Shown: piece by piece, positions 44,457 to 53,411 of the stretch | How the letters are laid out: every line of letters begins with the position of its first letter | How positions within the stretch are numbered: the first letter of the stretch is position 1 | Source: DYJB01 sp963777165 | GTDB lineage: Bacteria > Chloroflexota > Anaerolineae > Anaerolineales > E44-bin32 | DNA length: 64,000 bases | Assembly: GCA_963777165.1 (NCBI GenBank) | Contig: CAVZPO010000023.1 | Coordinates: 558,001 to 622,000 of the forward strand | Direction of reading: 5' to 3' | Made by a program: the position numbers and the translations under genes | Notes under the pieces: generated by a model | What the model was told of the DNA's origin: nothing | Database searches by the model: none | Seen by the model: only the letters and a program-made list of their open reading frames with translations

Positions 44457-44638
44457 CGCAATTCAGTTGGATCGTAGCGCACGGCGGGTACACCGCTGCC
44501 ATTGCCCCACCCGCTTCGGCGGCTGGAGTATACAGCCGGCCACCAGCCCCGGGCGACCGTCGGCAAGGGCAAACCGTAGTTGTGCACGCGTCCGAAGGGG
44601 GCTGCCGAGAGGGATCCTCGCGGACCCCTACTCTTGGT

Positions 44639-46525
44639 TCAGCAGTCAGCGTCGACCGTCACCGAAGCCGAGCCGCTGAAATGGGATCCCGCATATTCGA
44701 ACTCGAGGTTCCGGGAGCTCCCCGCGCTGACGGTCTTGTTCGTCCCCACTGAGAAGCTCGGCCCGTTCTCCCATCCGCTCCAGATCGTCGTGTTCATTCT
44801 CACTCGTACGAGGTGCTCGTGGTCGTCGGTCCACGTGACACCCACGCCGCTCACATGCAGCACGAGATCGCCTGTGTTGTGGATCTCGACCGATACGGTA
44901 TCGCCGTTGATCTGCACCCCGCCCGTGTCCCACTCGCAGACCAGCGGTGGCGGCGTGAGAGTGGGAGGAGGCACCGTGTTGGTGGGCGGGGCGGCCGTAT
45001 TCGTCGGTGGGACCGGAGACGCGGTCAGGGTCGGGGACGGCGGAAGTGAGGTCAGCGTCGGTCCAGGAGGAGTTGGCGATGGCGGAGGCGAGGTTTGCGT
45101 CGGACCGGGTGACGTCGGTGACGGCGGGGGCGAGGTCAGCGTCGGACCGGCAGAAGTCGCCGTCGGCGCGGAGGTCGCCGCCTTTGTAGCGGACGGCGCG
45201 GTCGTACGCGAAGGCGTGACGCCGGTCGGCAGGGCGAGGCTCGCGGTGCCTCCGCTCGTCGGGAAGATGAGCAATGCCTGCGGACTAGCGGATGGTTCAT
45301 CCATGGACTGCGTCGGCTGCGGTGAGCCGTCTTCGGGGCTCCCCGTCGCCTGAAGCGTTTGCACCACCGCGGAGTAAACCGCCGTCTCGAGTTCACCCGG
45401 AGGCAGCTCGGTGCCCAGCGCCGGGGCGTTGGCGGTAAGGACGACATCGACGGTCGACTGGAGATCGGACGGACTCATGGCAGGGGACGCGCTGGCCGGC
45501 CCGAACAGCTCGGGGTAGATGATCCAAATCGCGCCGGCGGAGACAACGCAGGCGAGCAGGAGCAGCAAAGCCGACAGGACCGCCGCCCGGTTGTTCGAGC
45601 GCTTGCGAGCTGGTGGCCTGACGTTCTGATAGCGCTGGTAGAGCTCCAGCGTGCGATCCAGCCCGATCGTGCGGGCCCCGGCGGAGCGCAGCTTCGGATC
45701 GAGGGCAGCCTTCAATTCGGTCTGAAAGGCCTGATTGAGATCCTTGATCGAGGCGAAGCGGAGTGCCGGGTCCTTGGCCAGCGCCTTGATCAAGACCAAC
45801 TCCACGCCCTCGGGGAGGTTTGGGCTGACGGAGCGAGGCCGCGGCAAGGGCACGCTGACGTGCTTCATGGCGACCGCCATCGGCGTCTCCCCATCAAAAG
45901 GAAGTTGCCCGGTCGTGATCTGGTAGAGCATGATGGCGAACGAGTATTGGTCCGAACGCGCGTCGATCGGCTCGCCGCGGCACTGCTCGGGTGACATGTA
46001 CGCAGGCGTCCCGATCAGCGCCGAGCCGGTGAGGTTCTGCGACGTGTCCTGGGGCCGGGCAAAGCCGAAGTCCGACAGCACCGCATTGCCTTGATCGTCA
46101 AGCAGGACATTGGACGGCTTGACGTCGCGGTGGATGACTCCGTTTTCGTGCGCGTAGCTGAGGCCCGCGGCCAGCTGATCGACGATCCGCCCACCTTGAA
46201 TTGGATCAAGGGGGCCCGCTTGAAGCCTCTCGTGAAGAGTCCCGCTGGCGATAAAGGGCATGACGATGAAGGCCAGACCCTCGGCCTCGCCGAAATCGAG
46301 AATGGGGATGATGTTGGGGTGCTGCAGCCTGCGGAGAAGCTTGATCTCCCGCTCGAAACGGGCCTGAAACTGAGCCTCATTGGCCAGGTAGGGGGAAATG
46401 ATCTTGATCGCCACCGTGCGGCTGGTGGTCACATCCACCGCACGGTAGACGCTCGACATCCCACCCTGGCCAATCTGCTCCAGGATCCGGTACCGGCCGA
46501 TCGTACGGCCGACCAATCCGTTCAC
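44639..46525 (-). CDS. Membrane Ser/Thr protein kinase with Pro/Thr-rich stalk and C-terminal extracytoplasmic domain
   Basis: A 628-residue eukaryotic-type kinase (PknB group). Kinase domain at about 10-280: GQGGMSSVYRAV, Lys41 (VAIK), Asp134 (HRDVKPSN), Asp152 (SDFGFARP), GTPAYMSPEQ. One membrane helix at about 320-345. Outside it, about 120 residues are rich in Pro, Thr and Ser with repeated PTLTSPPPSP-type units, ending in a 100-residue beta-rich domain (CEWDTGGVQINGDTVSVEIHN). No PASTA repeats. The GTG at 46525 has GGAGGAGG upstream. The outer domain may read a cell-surface signal. Confidence 0.92.
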   Translation of the reverse strand: MNGLVGRTIGRYRILEQIGQGGMSSVYRAVDVTTSRTVAIKIISPYLANEAQFQARFEREIKLLRRLQHPNIIPILDFGEAEGLAFIVMPFIASGTLHERLQAGPLDPIQGGRIVDQLAAGLSYAHENGVIHRDVKPSNVLLDDQGNAVLSDFGFARPQDTSQNLTGSALIGTPAYMSPEQCRGEPIDARSDQYSFAIMLYQITTGQLPFDGETPMAVAMKHVSVPLPRPRSVSPNLPEGVELVLIKALAKDPALRFASIKDLNQAFQTELKAALDPKLRSAGARTIGLDRTLELYQRYQNVRPPARKRSNNRAAVLSALLLLLACVVSAGAIWIIYPELFGPASASPAMSPSDLQSTVDVVLTANAPALGTELPPGELETAVYSAVVQTLQATGSPEDGSPQPTQSMDEPSASPQALLIFPTSGGTASLALPTGVTPSRTTAPSATKAATSAPTATSAGPTLTSPPPSPTSPGPTQTSPPPSPTPPGPTLTSLPPSPTLTASPVPPTNTAAPPTNTVPPPTLTPPPLVCEWDTGGVQINGDTVSVEIHNTGDLVLHVSGVGVTWTDDHEHLVRVRMNTTIWSGWENGPSFSVGTNKTVSAGSSRNLEFEYAGSHFSGSASVTVDADC

Positions 46526-47019
46526 CGACCTCCTCCGCGACAGCGCTGCGGCACCCCGACTGTGCATCGCAAGGCGCACAGGAGCCGCAGGCCACCAGAC
46601 ATGCTTGTATGATAGGCCCTAACTGCCGAATTGCACCCTGTGGGGGGCTTGCAAAGGCCTATCAATCCGGCCCCGGGCGCTTCTTCCCGCAGACCGTAGC
46701 CGGCCACTCCCCCGATCGGACGCCCTGGGATTGGCTACAACGATGGTACGTCCTCGAGGGCGGGCGTGCAGAAATGCGGGCACTGCGCATCTCCAGAGGG
46801 CGTTGCTGTGCGGGAGCCGTCACGGCGGAACGAACGGACGGTGGGCGCGCTCGGCACACCAGGGTCGCGTATCGGTAAGACGACGATGAACGCGGTGGGA
46901 CACGGCCCGCGCGATCGCCCCCACCGGGGATGTTCATGTGAAGGCGTAACTTCGTGTGAAGCGATCCTTCGCCCCAACATGCAGATGAGGACTCCCGCGA
47001 CGACCTGCGTCCCGCCGCG
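46526..47019. other. Intergenic region, no gene recognised
   Basis: About 500 bases between the kinase start and the tRNA promoter. Short frames on both strands have no conserved features and are treated as chance. Confidence 0.55.
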
Positions 47020-47047
47020 TTGACACGCCCGACCCTCTCGGTATAAT
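47020..47047 (+). promoter_or_regulatory. Consensus sigma-70 promoter of tRNA-Arg
   Basis: TTGACA at 47020-47025 and TATAAT at 47042-47047, 16 bases apart: both hexamers are perfect. The tRNA begins 10 bases after the -10 element. Confidence 0.85.
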
Positions 47048-47057
47048 CCAGGTACAT

Positions 47058-47130
47058 GCCCCCGTAGCTCAATGGATAGAGCGCCTGACTTCGAATCAGT
47101 AGGTTCCGAGTTCGAATCTCGGCGGGGGCG
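47058..47130 (+). tRNA. tRNA-Arg (anticodon TCG)
   Basis: A 73-base cloverleaf: acceptor GCCCCCG pairs with CGGGGGC (47123-47129) and discriminator G; D arm GCTC/GAGC; anticodon loop CTTCGAA with anticodon TCG; T arm CCGAG-TTCGAAT-CTCGG. The base pair at the top of the anticodon stem is a mismatch (C/T). The 3' CCA is not encoded. Confidence 0.95.
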
Positions 47131-47225
47131 CTCGTCGTGTTCCTGATGCCGCCAGCGCCGCGGCGCAAACGGTCGCAGCGGCCCTGAGCCCCTCACGGCG
47201 TCAGCACTGCCCTGGAGCGCGCAGC

Positions 47226-48539
47226 ATGAACCAGGAGAAGCGCCCCCTCCCCACGACTTCCGGCCGAGGCGACCGTGGGACGGTCACGGCCGCGAGGGAG
47301 ATCCTCTCGGGCAAGACCCGTAAGGGTAGGCTTGCCAGGCTGCTCCCATTCCTGGGCCCGGCCTTCATCGCCAGCGTCGCCTACATGGATCCGGGCAACT
47401 TCGCTACCAACATCTCGGCCGGCGCCAAGTTCGGGTACATGCTTCTGTGGGTCGTGCTGGCCTCCAACCTCACAGCGATGCTCATCCAGACGCTCTCGGC
47501 CAAGTTGGGGATCGCCACCGGTGCCAACCTCGCCGAACAGTGCCGGACGCACTTCCCCCGGCCGGTCGTCCTTTCCATGTGGGTGCTCATGGAAATCGTC
47601 GCCATGGCCACGGACCTGGCGGAGTTCCTCGGCGCCGCCCTGGGTTTCAATCTGCTCTTCGGGATGCCTCTGTGGCTCGCCGGTCTGTTGACCGCGGTTG
47701 CGACGGTCCTGATCCTGAGCCTGGAGAACTACGGCTTCCGGCCTCTGGAGGCTGTGATCACCGTCATGGTCGGCGTCGTGGCCGTGTGCTACCTGGTGGA
47801 GACGATCATCGACCGCCCTGCCTGGAACCTGGTACTACACGACGCGGTCGTGCCGAGGTTCGCCGGGCCGGAGAGTGTCGTCCTGGCGGCAGGCATCCTT
47901 GGCGCCACCGTGATGCCGCACGCGATCTTCCTGCATTCGGCGCTGACGCAGAACCGGATTGTCACGCGCAACACCGCCCAACAGCAGCGGGTGCTGCGCT
48001 TCGAGATCGTCGATGTGGCGATCGCCATGGGCGCCGCGGGGCTGATCAACATGGCCATGCTCATCATGGCGGCCGCCACCTTCTTCAACCAGGGGCTGAC
48101 GAACATCGGCACGATCGAGGAGGCCCACCGCACGCTTCAGCCGCTGCTCGGGCCAGCGGCCAGCTGGGTGTTCGCCATTTCGCTCCTGGCCGCCGGACTC
48201 TCCTCGGCCTCGGTCGGAACCATGGCCGGCCAGGTGATCATGCAGGGCTTCCTGCACCAACATATCCCGGCCTGGATCCGCAGGCTGGTCACGATGCTGC
48301 CGTCGCTGATCGTCATCGCCATCGGCCTCGACCCGACCCGGACCCTGGTGCTCAGCCAGGTCGTGCTGAGCTTCGGCCTGCCCTTCGCCATCATCCCCCT
48401 GGTGCTGTTCACCGCGCGGCGCGATATCATGGGCGCTCTTGTCAACCACCGGCTGACCACGTTTGCCGCCAGCATTGCGGCGGCGGCGATCGTCGTCCTG
48501 AACCTGTACCTGCTCTACCAGACGCTCATCGTGAGGTAG
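47226..48539 (+). CDS. mntH: NRAMP-family divalent metal transporter (MntH-like)
   Basis: A 437-residue polytopic importer of Mn2+ or Fe2+. The helix-1 metal motif DPGNFATN (Asp55, Asn58) and the helix-6 motif GATVMPHAIFLHSAL are present and match proton-coupled NRAMP transporters. About 11 helices. It starts 95 bases after tRNA-Arg; no metal-dependent riboswitch is evident in that gap. A universal stress protein follows after 3 bases, so they are co-transcribed. Confidence 0.93.
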   Translation: MNQEKRPLPTTSGRGDRGTVTAAREILSGKTRKGRLARLLPFLGPAFIASVAYMDPGNFATNISAGAKFGYMLLWVVLASNLTAMLIQTLSAKLGIATGANLAEQCRTHFPRPVVLSMWVLMEIVAMATDLAEFLGAALGFNLLFGMPLWLAGLLTAVATVLILSLENYGFRPLEAVITVMVGVVAVCYLVETIIDRPAWNLVLHDAVVPRFAGPESVVLAAGILGATVMPHAIFLHSALTQNRIVTRNTAQQQRVLRFEIVDVAIAMGAAGLINMAMLIMAAATFFNQGLTNIGTIEEAHRTLQPLLGPAASWVFAISLLAAGLSSASVGTMAGQVIMQGFLHQHIPAWIRRLVTMLPSLIVIAIGLDPTRTLVLSQVVLSFGLPFAIIPLVLFTARRDIMGALVNHRLTTFAASIAAAAIVVLNLYLLYQTLIVR

Positions 48540-48542
48540 GCC

Positions 48543-49448
48543 ATGTTCCGACATGTGCTCATTCCCCTCGACGGATCGCATCTGGCGGAGGCAGCCCTTC
48601 CCCCCGCTGCTTCCATCGCCGCCAAGCTCGGTGCGTCGGTGACGATGATCCACGTGATCGAACATCGTCCGCCGGACTCAGTCCACAGTGACCGCCACTT
48701 GCACGATGTCGACGAAGCCACGCAGTACCTGTCCGAGCTTGCGCGCACGTCTTTCCCGCCCGGTGTGCAGGTCGAGACGCACGTCCACACGGCCGAGGTC
48801 AGTGATGTGGCCCGCAGCATCGTCGAGCACTCCGATGAGCTCGAGCCGGATCTGATCGTGATGTGCACCCACGGGCGAAGCGGGCCGCGCGACTTCATGT
48901 TCGGCACGATTGCCCAGCAAGTCATCGCGCTCGGCGCCACACCGGTGCTGCTGATCCGCCCCGAGTTCCAGGAACGCAAGCCGGGGTTTCTGCGAGGGCC
49001 CGTCCTCGTGCCGCTGGACGGCCAACCCGATCATGCGCGGTGCCTGCCGCTCGCCGTTGAGTTGGCCAAGCCATTTGGAGCGCCAATTCACTTGCTCTCA
49101 GTCATCCCTACGGTAGGCACCTTGTCGGGTCACGAGGCCGCAACCGGACGCCTGCTCCCCACCGCGACGCGCGCCATTCTGGACCTGGAGGAGGAGAACG
49201 CGTTGGCCTACCTCGAAGGGCAGGCGGGAGCTCTTCGCAAGGATCAGGTGGAGGTCGAGGCGAGCGTGGTGCGCGGCGATCCGGCCAGCAAGATCATCGA
49301 GGCCGGCGCCGAGCTCCACGCCGGGCTGATCGTCATGGGCGTCCACGGCACGGTGGGAAGCCAGGCCTTCTGGGAGCGCAGCGTCCCGCCGAAGGTGTCC
49401 GCCCGAAGCAGGATCCCCGTGCTCTTGGTCCCCATTCGCGACCGGTAG
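48543..49448 (+). CDS. Universal stress protein, two Usp domains
   Basis: A 301-residue tandem UspA protein. Domain 1 starts MFRHVLIPLDGSHLAEAAL and has the nucleotide-binding CTHGRSGPRDFMFGTIAQQ. Domain 2 starts VLVPLDGQPDHARCLPLAVEL and has MGVHGTVGSQAFWERSVPPKV, a less perfect ATP motif. It follows mntH by 3 bases. Its partner and signal are unknown. Confidence 0.92.
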   Translation: MFRHVLIPLDGSHLAEAALPPAASIAAKLGASVTMIHVIEHRPPDSVHSDRHLHDVDEATQYLSELARTSFPPGVQVETHVHTAEVSDVARSIVEHSDELEPDLIVMCTHGRSGPRDFMFGTIAQQVIALGATPVLLIRPEFQERKPGFLRGPVLVPLDGQPDHARCLPLAVELAKPFGAPIHLLSVIPTVGTLSGHEAATGRLLPTATRAILDLEEENALAYLEGQAGALRKDQVEVEASVVRGDPASKIIEAGAELHAGLIVMGVHGTVGSQAFWERSVPPKVSARSRIPVLLVPIRDR

Positions 49449-49705
49449 TGCCGCGGCCTGGCCCCACCTCTTGATGTCGTGTGCGCCGGCATGCACCCAA
49501 CTGGGGAAAGCCCGCAACGCGCCCCTGCCCAGCCCATGCTGAAACATCTTCTCCCGATCGGCGGTCTCCCCTTTCACCACGTCTGTCGCCCAGTAGACTG
49601 CCCGCATGAGTGCGCTGGGTGGGGTATCATCCCAGCGTGCCGGACAAGCCCGTATCCACTTCCCCGGCCACTGGGTTTCGCAACCTAGCGCCAGGACACC
49701 AGAGC

Positions 49706-51274
49706 ATGACTGTAGCCAGGAGCACGCAGGCAGCGATCGATCGTTGGCCTTGGCTTAGCGCGGCCCCAGCGATCCTGGTGATCGCCGGCATCGCCGTCCT
49801 AGTCTTCCTGACGGAGAACCGCGTGGTCGGCTGGGAGCCCGGGTACAACGAGCTTCAGCCAGCCCATCACGGCTGGGTGTCGTCGCATACCCTCGCGATC
49901 ATCAGCCATGCCACGGCGGAGAATGGGTTCGTGGGCTACGCGACGCAATCGATCGATGAATCCGGCCGGCCGGCGTATGACTACTTCGATCGCTACCCCG
50001 TCTTCTTCAGCGTCGGGATGCACGCCCTGCTGTCCCTGAGAGACAAGGCTTCCACGCAGGTCTACCTGGCGAAGCAGGCCATGAATGCTGTGTTCCTGCT
50101 GACCCTAGTGGCGGCCTACCTCCTCGTCCGCCTCTTGGTCCGCAACTGGGTCTTAGCCGTCCCCGCCGTGCTCCTCTCGGTCTCGAGCCAATACTTTCTG
50201 TTCTACAAGGACATGGTCCATTACGACCAGCCCGCTTTGCTGGGAGTGATCATCGCAATCTACGCCATTGCCAGACATCTCAAGCATCCAGTTCGCCCGC
50301 TGCTCTTTGCATCCGCAGTGGCGGCCGTCGCCCTGGGCCGAGGGTACGCGACGCTCGCTGTACTGCTGGTTTGGGCGGGGGTCGAGGCTTGCCGGATCAT
50401 CCTACGGCGCGGATCCTCATGGCCGTCCAAGGCACGGCAATTCTTCCGCCATGAGTCCCTTCATGTGCTCATCATCGCCACACTCTGGGCCGCCGCACTC
50501 CTTTCCTACAACATCCTCGTCGAAGCCAGGAAGCGGGAGATCCCTCCGGCGGAGACGAGCATCGTCAGCTCGGCCGCCCAACGGCTGGCTCTGGACCGTC
50601 CTTTCAACGAGAGCAACTCCGAAATCCTCAGATGGGACCGGTTTCTTGCCGGTCAGGCCACGAGGATCGTACGCTGGGTGCTGCCCATCTGGGATTACGA
50701 CGGTGTCACCTGGCTGGACGCGGTCATGGTTGTTCTTATGCTGGGCACGGTAGCCGTTTACGGCACTCGCCTAGACTCCCCGGGGAGAACCACTCTGATT
50801 CTCATGGTGGTGCCAGGGCTAGTGTGGATGGCCGCCTTGCGCAATCTGACGGCATTCCACGATTACACGACCATGTACTATCTGGGGCTTTCGCTCGCGT
50901 TCTATATGGCCCTGTTCTCCCTGCTCAGGCCTTCCGTCTGGGCGAGGGGGCTTCTGCTTGTCGGGAGCCTGGCTATCTTTGTTTACCGCAACGATTCGAC
51001 CCAGAGACTCCACTACCATCTCGGATCGACGGTCAGCAGCTACACCTGGGACTTCGTCGAGATCGGCAGGCAACTTCCAGAACACGGCGCGGGGAAATAC
51101 GTCTACTTCGCGGATCCCATCCCGAAGGCCCCCTACGCCTTTGGCTTCTACCTCCCCGATGCCTACGAGGCTCCTTATATGCTGGCCGAGTATGTCGTCA
51201 GCGCCAAGTACGACCTCTTTCCTCAGACCCTGACGCCCAACAACACAAGACTTTTTCTGTTCCGCAAACCCTGA
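49706..51274 (+). CDS. Polytopic membrane protein, GT39-like glycosyltransferase candidate
   Basis: About 522 residues, with a first helix near 20-40, a large first loop (NRVVGWEPGYNELQPAHHGW ... YDYFDRYPVFFSVGMHALL), some ten further helices and a soluble C-terminus (YVYFADPIPKAPYAFGFYLP). The overall plan resembles ArnT/PMT-type enzymes, though the acidic motif of the first loop is not obvious. ATG 49706 is chosen; the frame is open to 49610. A single-gene unit; substrate unknown. Confidence 0.6.
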   Translation: MTVARSTQAAIDRWPWLSAAPAILVIAGIAVLVFLTENRVVGWEPGYNELQPAHHGWVSSHTLAIISHATAENGFVGYATQSIDESGRPAYDYFDRYPVFFSVGMHALLSLRDKASTQVYLAKQAMNAVFLLTLVAAYLLVRLLVRNWVLAVPAVLLSVSSQYFLFYKDMVHYDQPALLGVIIAIYAIARHLKHPVRPLLFASAVAAVALGRGYATLAVLLVWAGVEACRIILRRGSSWPSKARQFFRHESLHVLIIATLWAAALLSYNILVEARKREIPPAETSIVSSAAQRLALDRPFNESNSEILRWDRFLAGQATRIVRWVLPIWDYDGVTWLDAVMVVLMLGTVAVYGTRLDSPGRTTLILMVVPGLVWMAALRNLTAFHDYTTMYYLGLSLAFYMALFSLLRPSVWARGLLLVGSLAIFVYRNDSTQRLHYHLGSTVSSYTWDFVEIGRQLPEHGAGKYVYFADPIPKAPYAFGFYLPDAYEAPYMLAEYVVSAKYDLFPQTLTPNNTRLFLFRKP

Positions 51275-51473
51275 TCTCACCTCGTCGTGTCTGCCCGCCA
51301 CGGGTTACCGGACACTCGCTGGCGACCCCCAGTATGCCTATGGGAATCCGGGCCGTTCTGACCTCCTGCCGACTATCGAGGCGCCGCTCTGCGGAGAGGC
51401 AACGGAGTGTCGCGTTGCCGCCGGCGCCAACAAGATTCACCGGGTTGAGGCCAATCCAACCAGCCGCCGACCG

Positions 51474-52366
51474 TCAGACCTCTCCTCGCATCTCGGAAGA
51501 CACCCGATCCCAGAGAGTCTCCCCGCCCCAGCCTGAGAAGTAGGGCAGGTCCCCCAGAGCAAAGCGACGGCGAATGAGGTGTGCGTTAAGGAATGCGTAT
51601 CGCGCCTCCGTTGAGTCCACTGGCGGCGTTAGGGCGCCGAAGTCTTGCGGGAGGCCCGTAGCACTGAGGATGGCCCACACCCTCGACGCCGGCCTGGCGC
51701 GGGCTTTCAGGGAAGCCCGGAGTTCCGGCCGTGCGCCCCACTGGCGCCGAATCAGCTCCTGGTGTTCTCGCCAGGCCTTGGGCTTGAGGCGGTAGTCCGA
51801 CCAGCACTCACCGGCCACCTGTCCGGACGGATCGATCGACGAGAATGCGGTCAGGATCCGTCGAGACATTGTTGCATCGTCGGGAAAGCAGCCCGCTGGT
51901 TCGATCACAGATGGGTCGAACTCGTCCAGCAGGACGGCATAGCCCGAAACCGCCAGGGCCGACGCCCGCGCGACATGGGGCCCGTGCATGGTCAGCCAGG
52001 GACCAGCCGCGCCTGGACCCGCCCGATCTGCTCGAGATCAGCGCGCACCTGCCCGGAGGCATCCGGCTCCGCGACGATGGCCTCCACCGCCCACCCGGAC
52101 GCCTGCAGGATTGAATGCACCAGAGGCTTGAGCTCGTCCGGGCCGCGGCGCATCGGCACGGGATCCATCACAAGCCCCAGCGGGACCTGCGTCGGTGCTT
52201 CGACCGAACGCAGGACCTCAGGCAGCCTGCGCACAGCGTTTTCGGCAAAGAGCATCCGCCGTAAGCGGATGGCCTCACCGCGCGGGTAGCCGGGCAATCG
52301 CTCGATGTCGGGCCAGAAGGCGTGTTCCTGTCCTGGATCGAACCTCCGCATCCTGACCTGTCTCAC
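51474..52366 (-). pseudogene. sn-glycerol-1-phosphate dehydrogenase-like gene with the catalytic core deleted
   Basis: Two abutting frames. The first (51992-52366) reads like the N-terminus of AraM/EgsA proteins: LPEVLRSVEAPTQVPLGLVM and WAVEAIVAEPD, ending at RVQARLVPG where the NAD-binding GSGT loop should follow. The second (51474-51989) resumes at MHGPHVARASALAVSGYAV and ends ILSATGLPQDFGAL and FLNAHLIRRRFALGDL, the family's C-terminus. About 150 residues are absent, including the glycine loop and the metal-binding Asp and His residues. The gene cannot encode an active enzyme. It overlaps the HAD gene upstream by ATGA. Confidence 0.65.
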
Positions 52367-53205
52367 GAACCCGCGGAGCGCAAGTGATCGGCCACGGCCG
52401 CCAGGTCGGCGAAGATCATGTCGGGCTGATGCGGCGATCCTTCTACCTCGGACAAGCGGGTCTCTCCGGAAAGGACGAGCAGCGTGGTGATCCCGCTGGT
52501 CTTCCCCAGGGCGATGTCGGTGTACAGGCGATCGCCGATCATGGCCAGCGCGCCCAGGGGAAGCCCAAGCTTGGCGGCGGCGGCCTCGACGAACATGCGG
52601 CTTGGTTTGCCGACGACCAGGTCGGGTTCACGCCCGGTGGAAGCGCGTACCAGAGCGATCATCGCCCCCACGTCCGGCATGAACCCGGTGGGCGTCGGGC
52701 AGTTGAAGTCGGCATGTGTCGTGATATAGGGCAGACCGGCGCGCACCAGATCGCACAGGCGCCACAGCTTTGCGTAGGTCAGCGTCGTGTCAAAGCCAAG
52801 CACGGCATGCGTCGGGTTGTCGTCGTCCAGGACGACGCCGTGTGCCCGGAACTCCGCATGCAGGGACGGCGGACCCAGGAGGAAGACGCGCGCCTGCGGA
52901 TACGCGGCCCGCAGGTGGCGGGCGGTTGCTTCGCCGGAGGTGAAGATCTTCTCACGGTCGACCGGCAGGCCCAGCCGGGTGATCTTCTCAGCGTAATCGT
53001 CCTGGCTGCGGGAAGAATTGTTGGTCAGGAACAGGAAGTCGCGCCCCTGTTCACGCAGCACCTGGATGAACTCGAGTGCGCCGGGCAGCAGCGACTCACC
53101 CAGATAGAAGGTGCCGTCCATGTCCAACAGAAAGCAGCGCACGTGATCGAGGCTCGACCGGCGTGCGGCGTTGGGAGCGGGGGTCTTGCGGTCCTGATCC
53201 GGCAT
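52363..53205 (-). CDS. HAD-IIA family phosphatase (NagD-like)
   Basis: A 280-residue hydrolase. Motif I with nucleophile Asp28 and Asp30 (FLLDMDGTFYLG), FLTNNSSRS as motif II, GKPSRM with the lysine and MIGDRLYTDIALGKTSGI as motif IV. The large C2 cap is typical of NagD/pNPPase proteins that act on small phosphates such as glycerol phosphate or phosphoglycolate. Its place next to a glycerol-1-phosphate dehydrogenase remnant hints at glycerol-phosphate chemistry. Confidence 0.92.
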   Translation of the reverse strand: MPDQDRKTPAPNAARRSSLDHVRCFLLDMDGTFYLGESLLPGALEFIQVLREQGRDFLFLTNNSSRSQDDYAEKITRLGLPVDREKIFTSGEATARHLRAAYPQARVFLLGPPSLHAEFRAHGVVLDDDNPTHAVLGFDTTLTYAKLWRLCDLVRAGLPYITTHADFNCPTPTGFMPDVGAMIALVRASTGREPDLVVGKPSRMFVEAAAAKLGLPLGALAMIGDRLYTDIALGKTSGITTLLVLSGETRLSEVEGSPHQPDMIFADLAAVADHLRSAGS

Positions 53206-53215
53206 GCCCTGCCCC

Positions 53216-53368
53216 CTAGCCCTTCGCCTGGAGCGCGGCTAGGAGCTCCTGGCGCGCCTGGTCCGGCGGCCAGTCGTCGCGGAGGATGCAGCTGATGGGC
53301 GGCGTCATGGAGGCCCGGACTGCGATCAACCGCTTCAGACGGATCAACTTCCCGGTCGACGAGGACAT
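53216..53368 (-). pseudogene. Short 50-codon remnant, aldolase-like N-terminus
   Basis: An open frame with an excellent ribosome site (GGAGG, five bases before ATG 53368). It begins MSSSTGKLIRLKRLI, which matches the N-terminus of DhnA/FbaB-type class I aldolases, then passes directly into AVRASMTPPISC and DDWPPDQARQELLAALQAKG and stops. I read it as a gene that has lost its interior; a genuine small protein is possible. It lies 10 bases upstream of the HAD gene as first gene of that operon. Confidence 0.45.
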
Positions 53369-53411
53369 TCCCACCTCCGTGCGCCGCCGCATGGGCGGGC
53401 GTGGTTCGTGC

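Noticed and set aside
47131..47225. Metal-sensing riboswitch in front of mntH
   Set aside because: The 95-base gap after the tRNA shows no yybP-ykoY-like paired elements that I could recognise.
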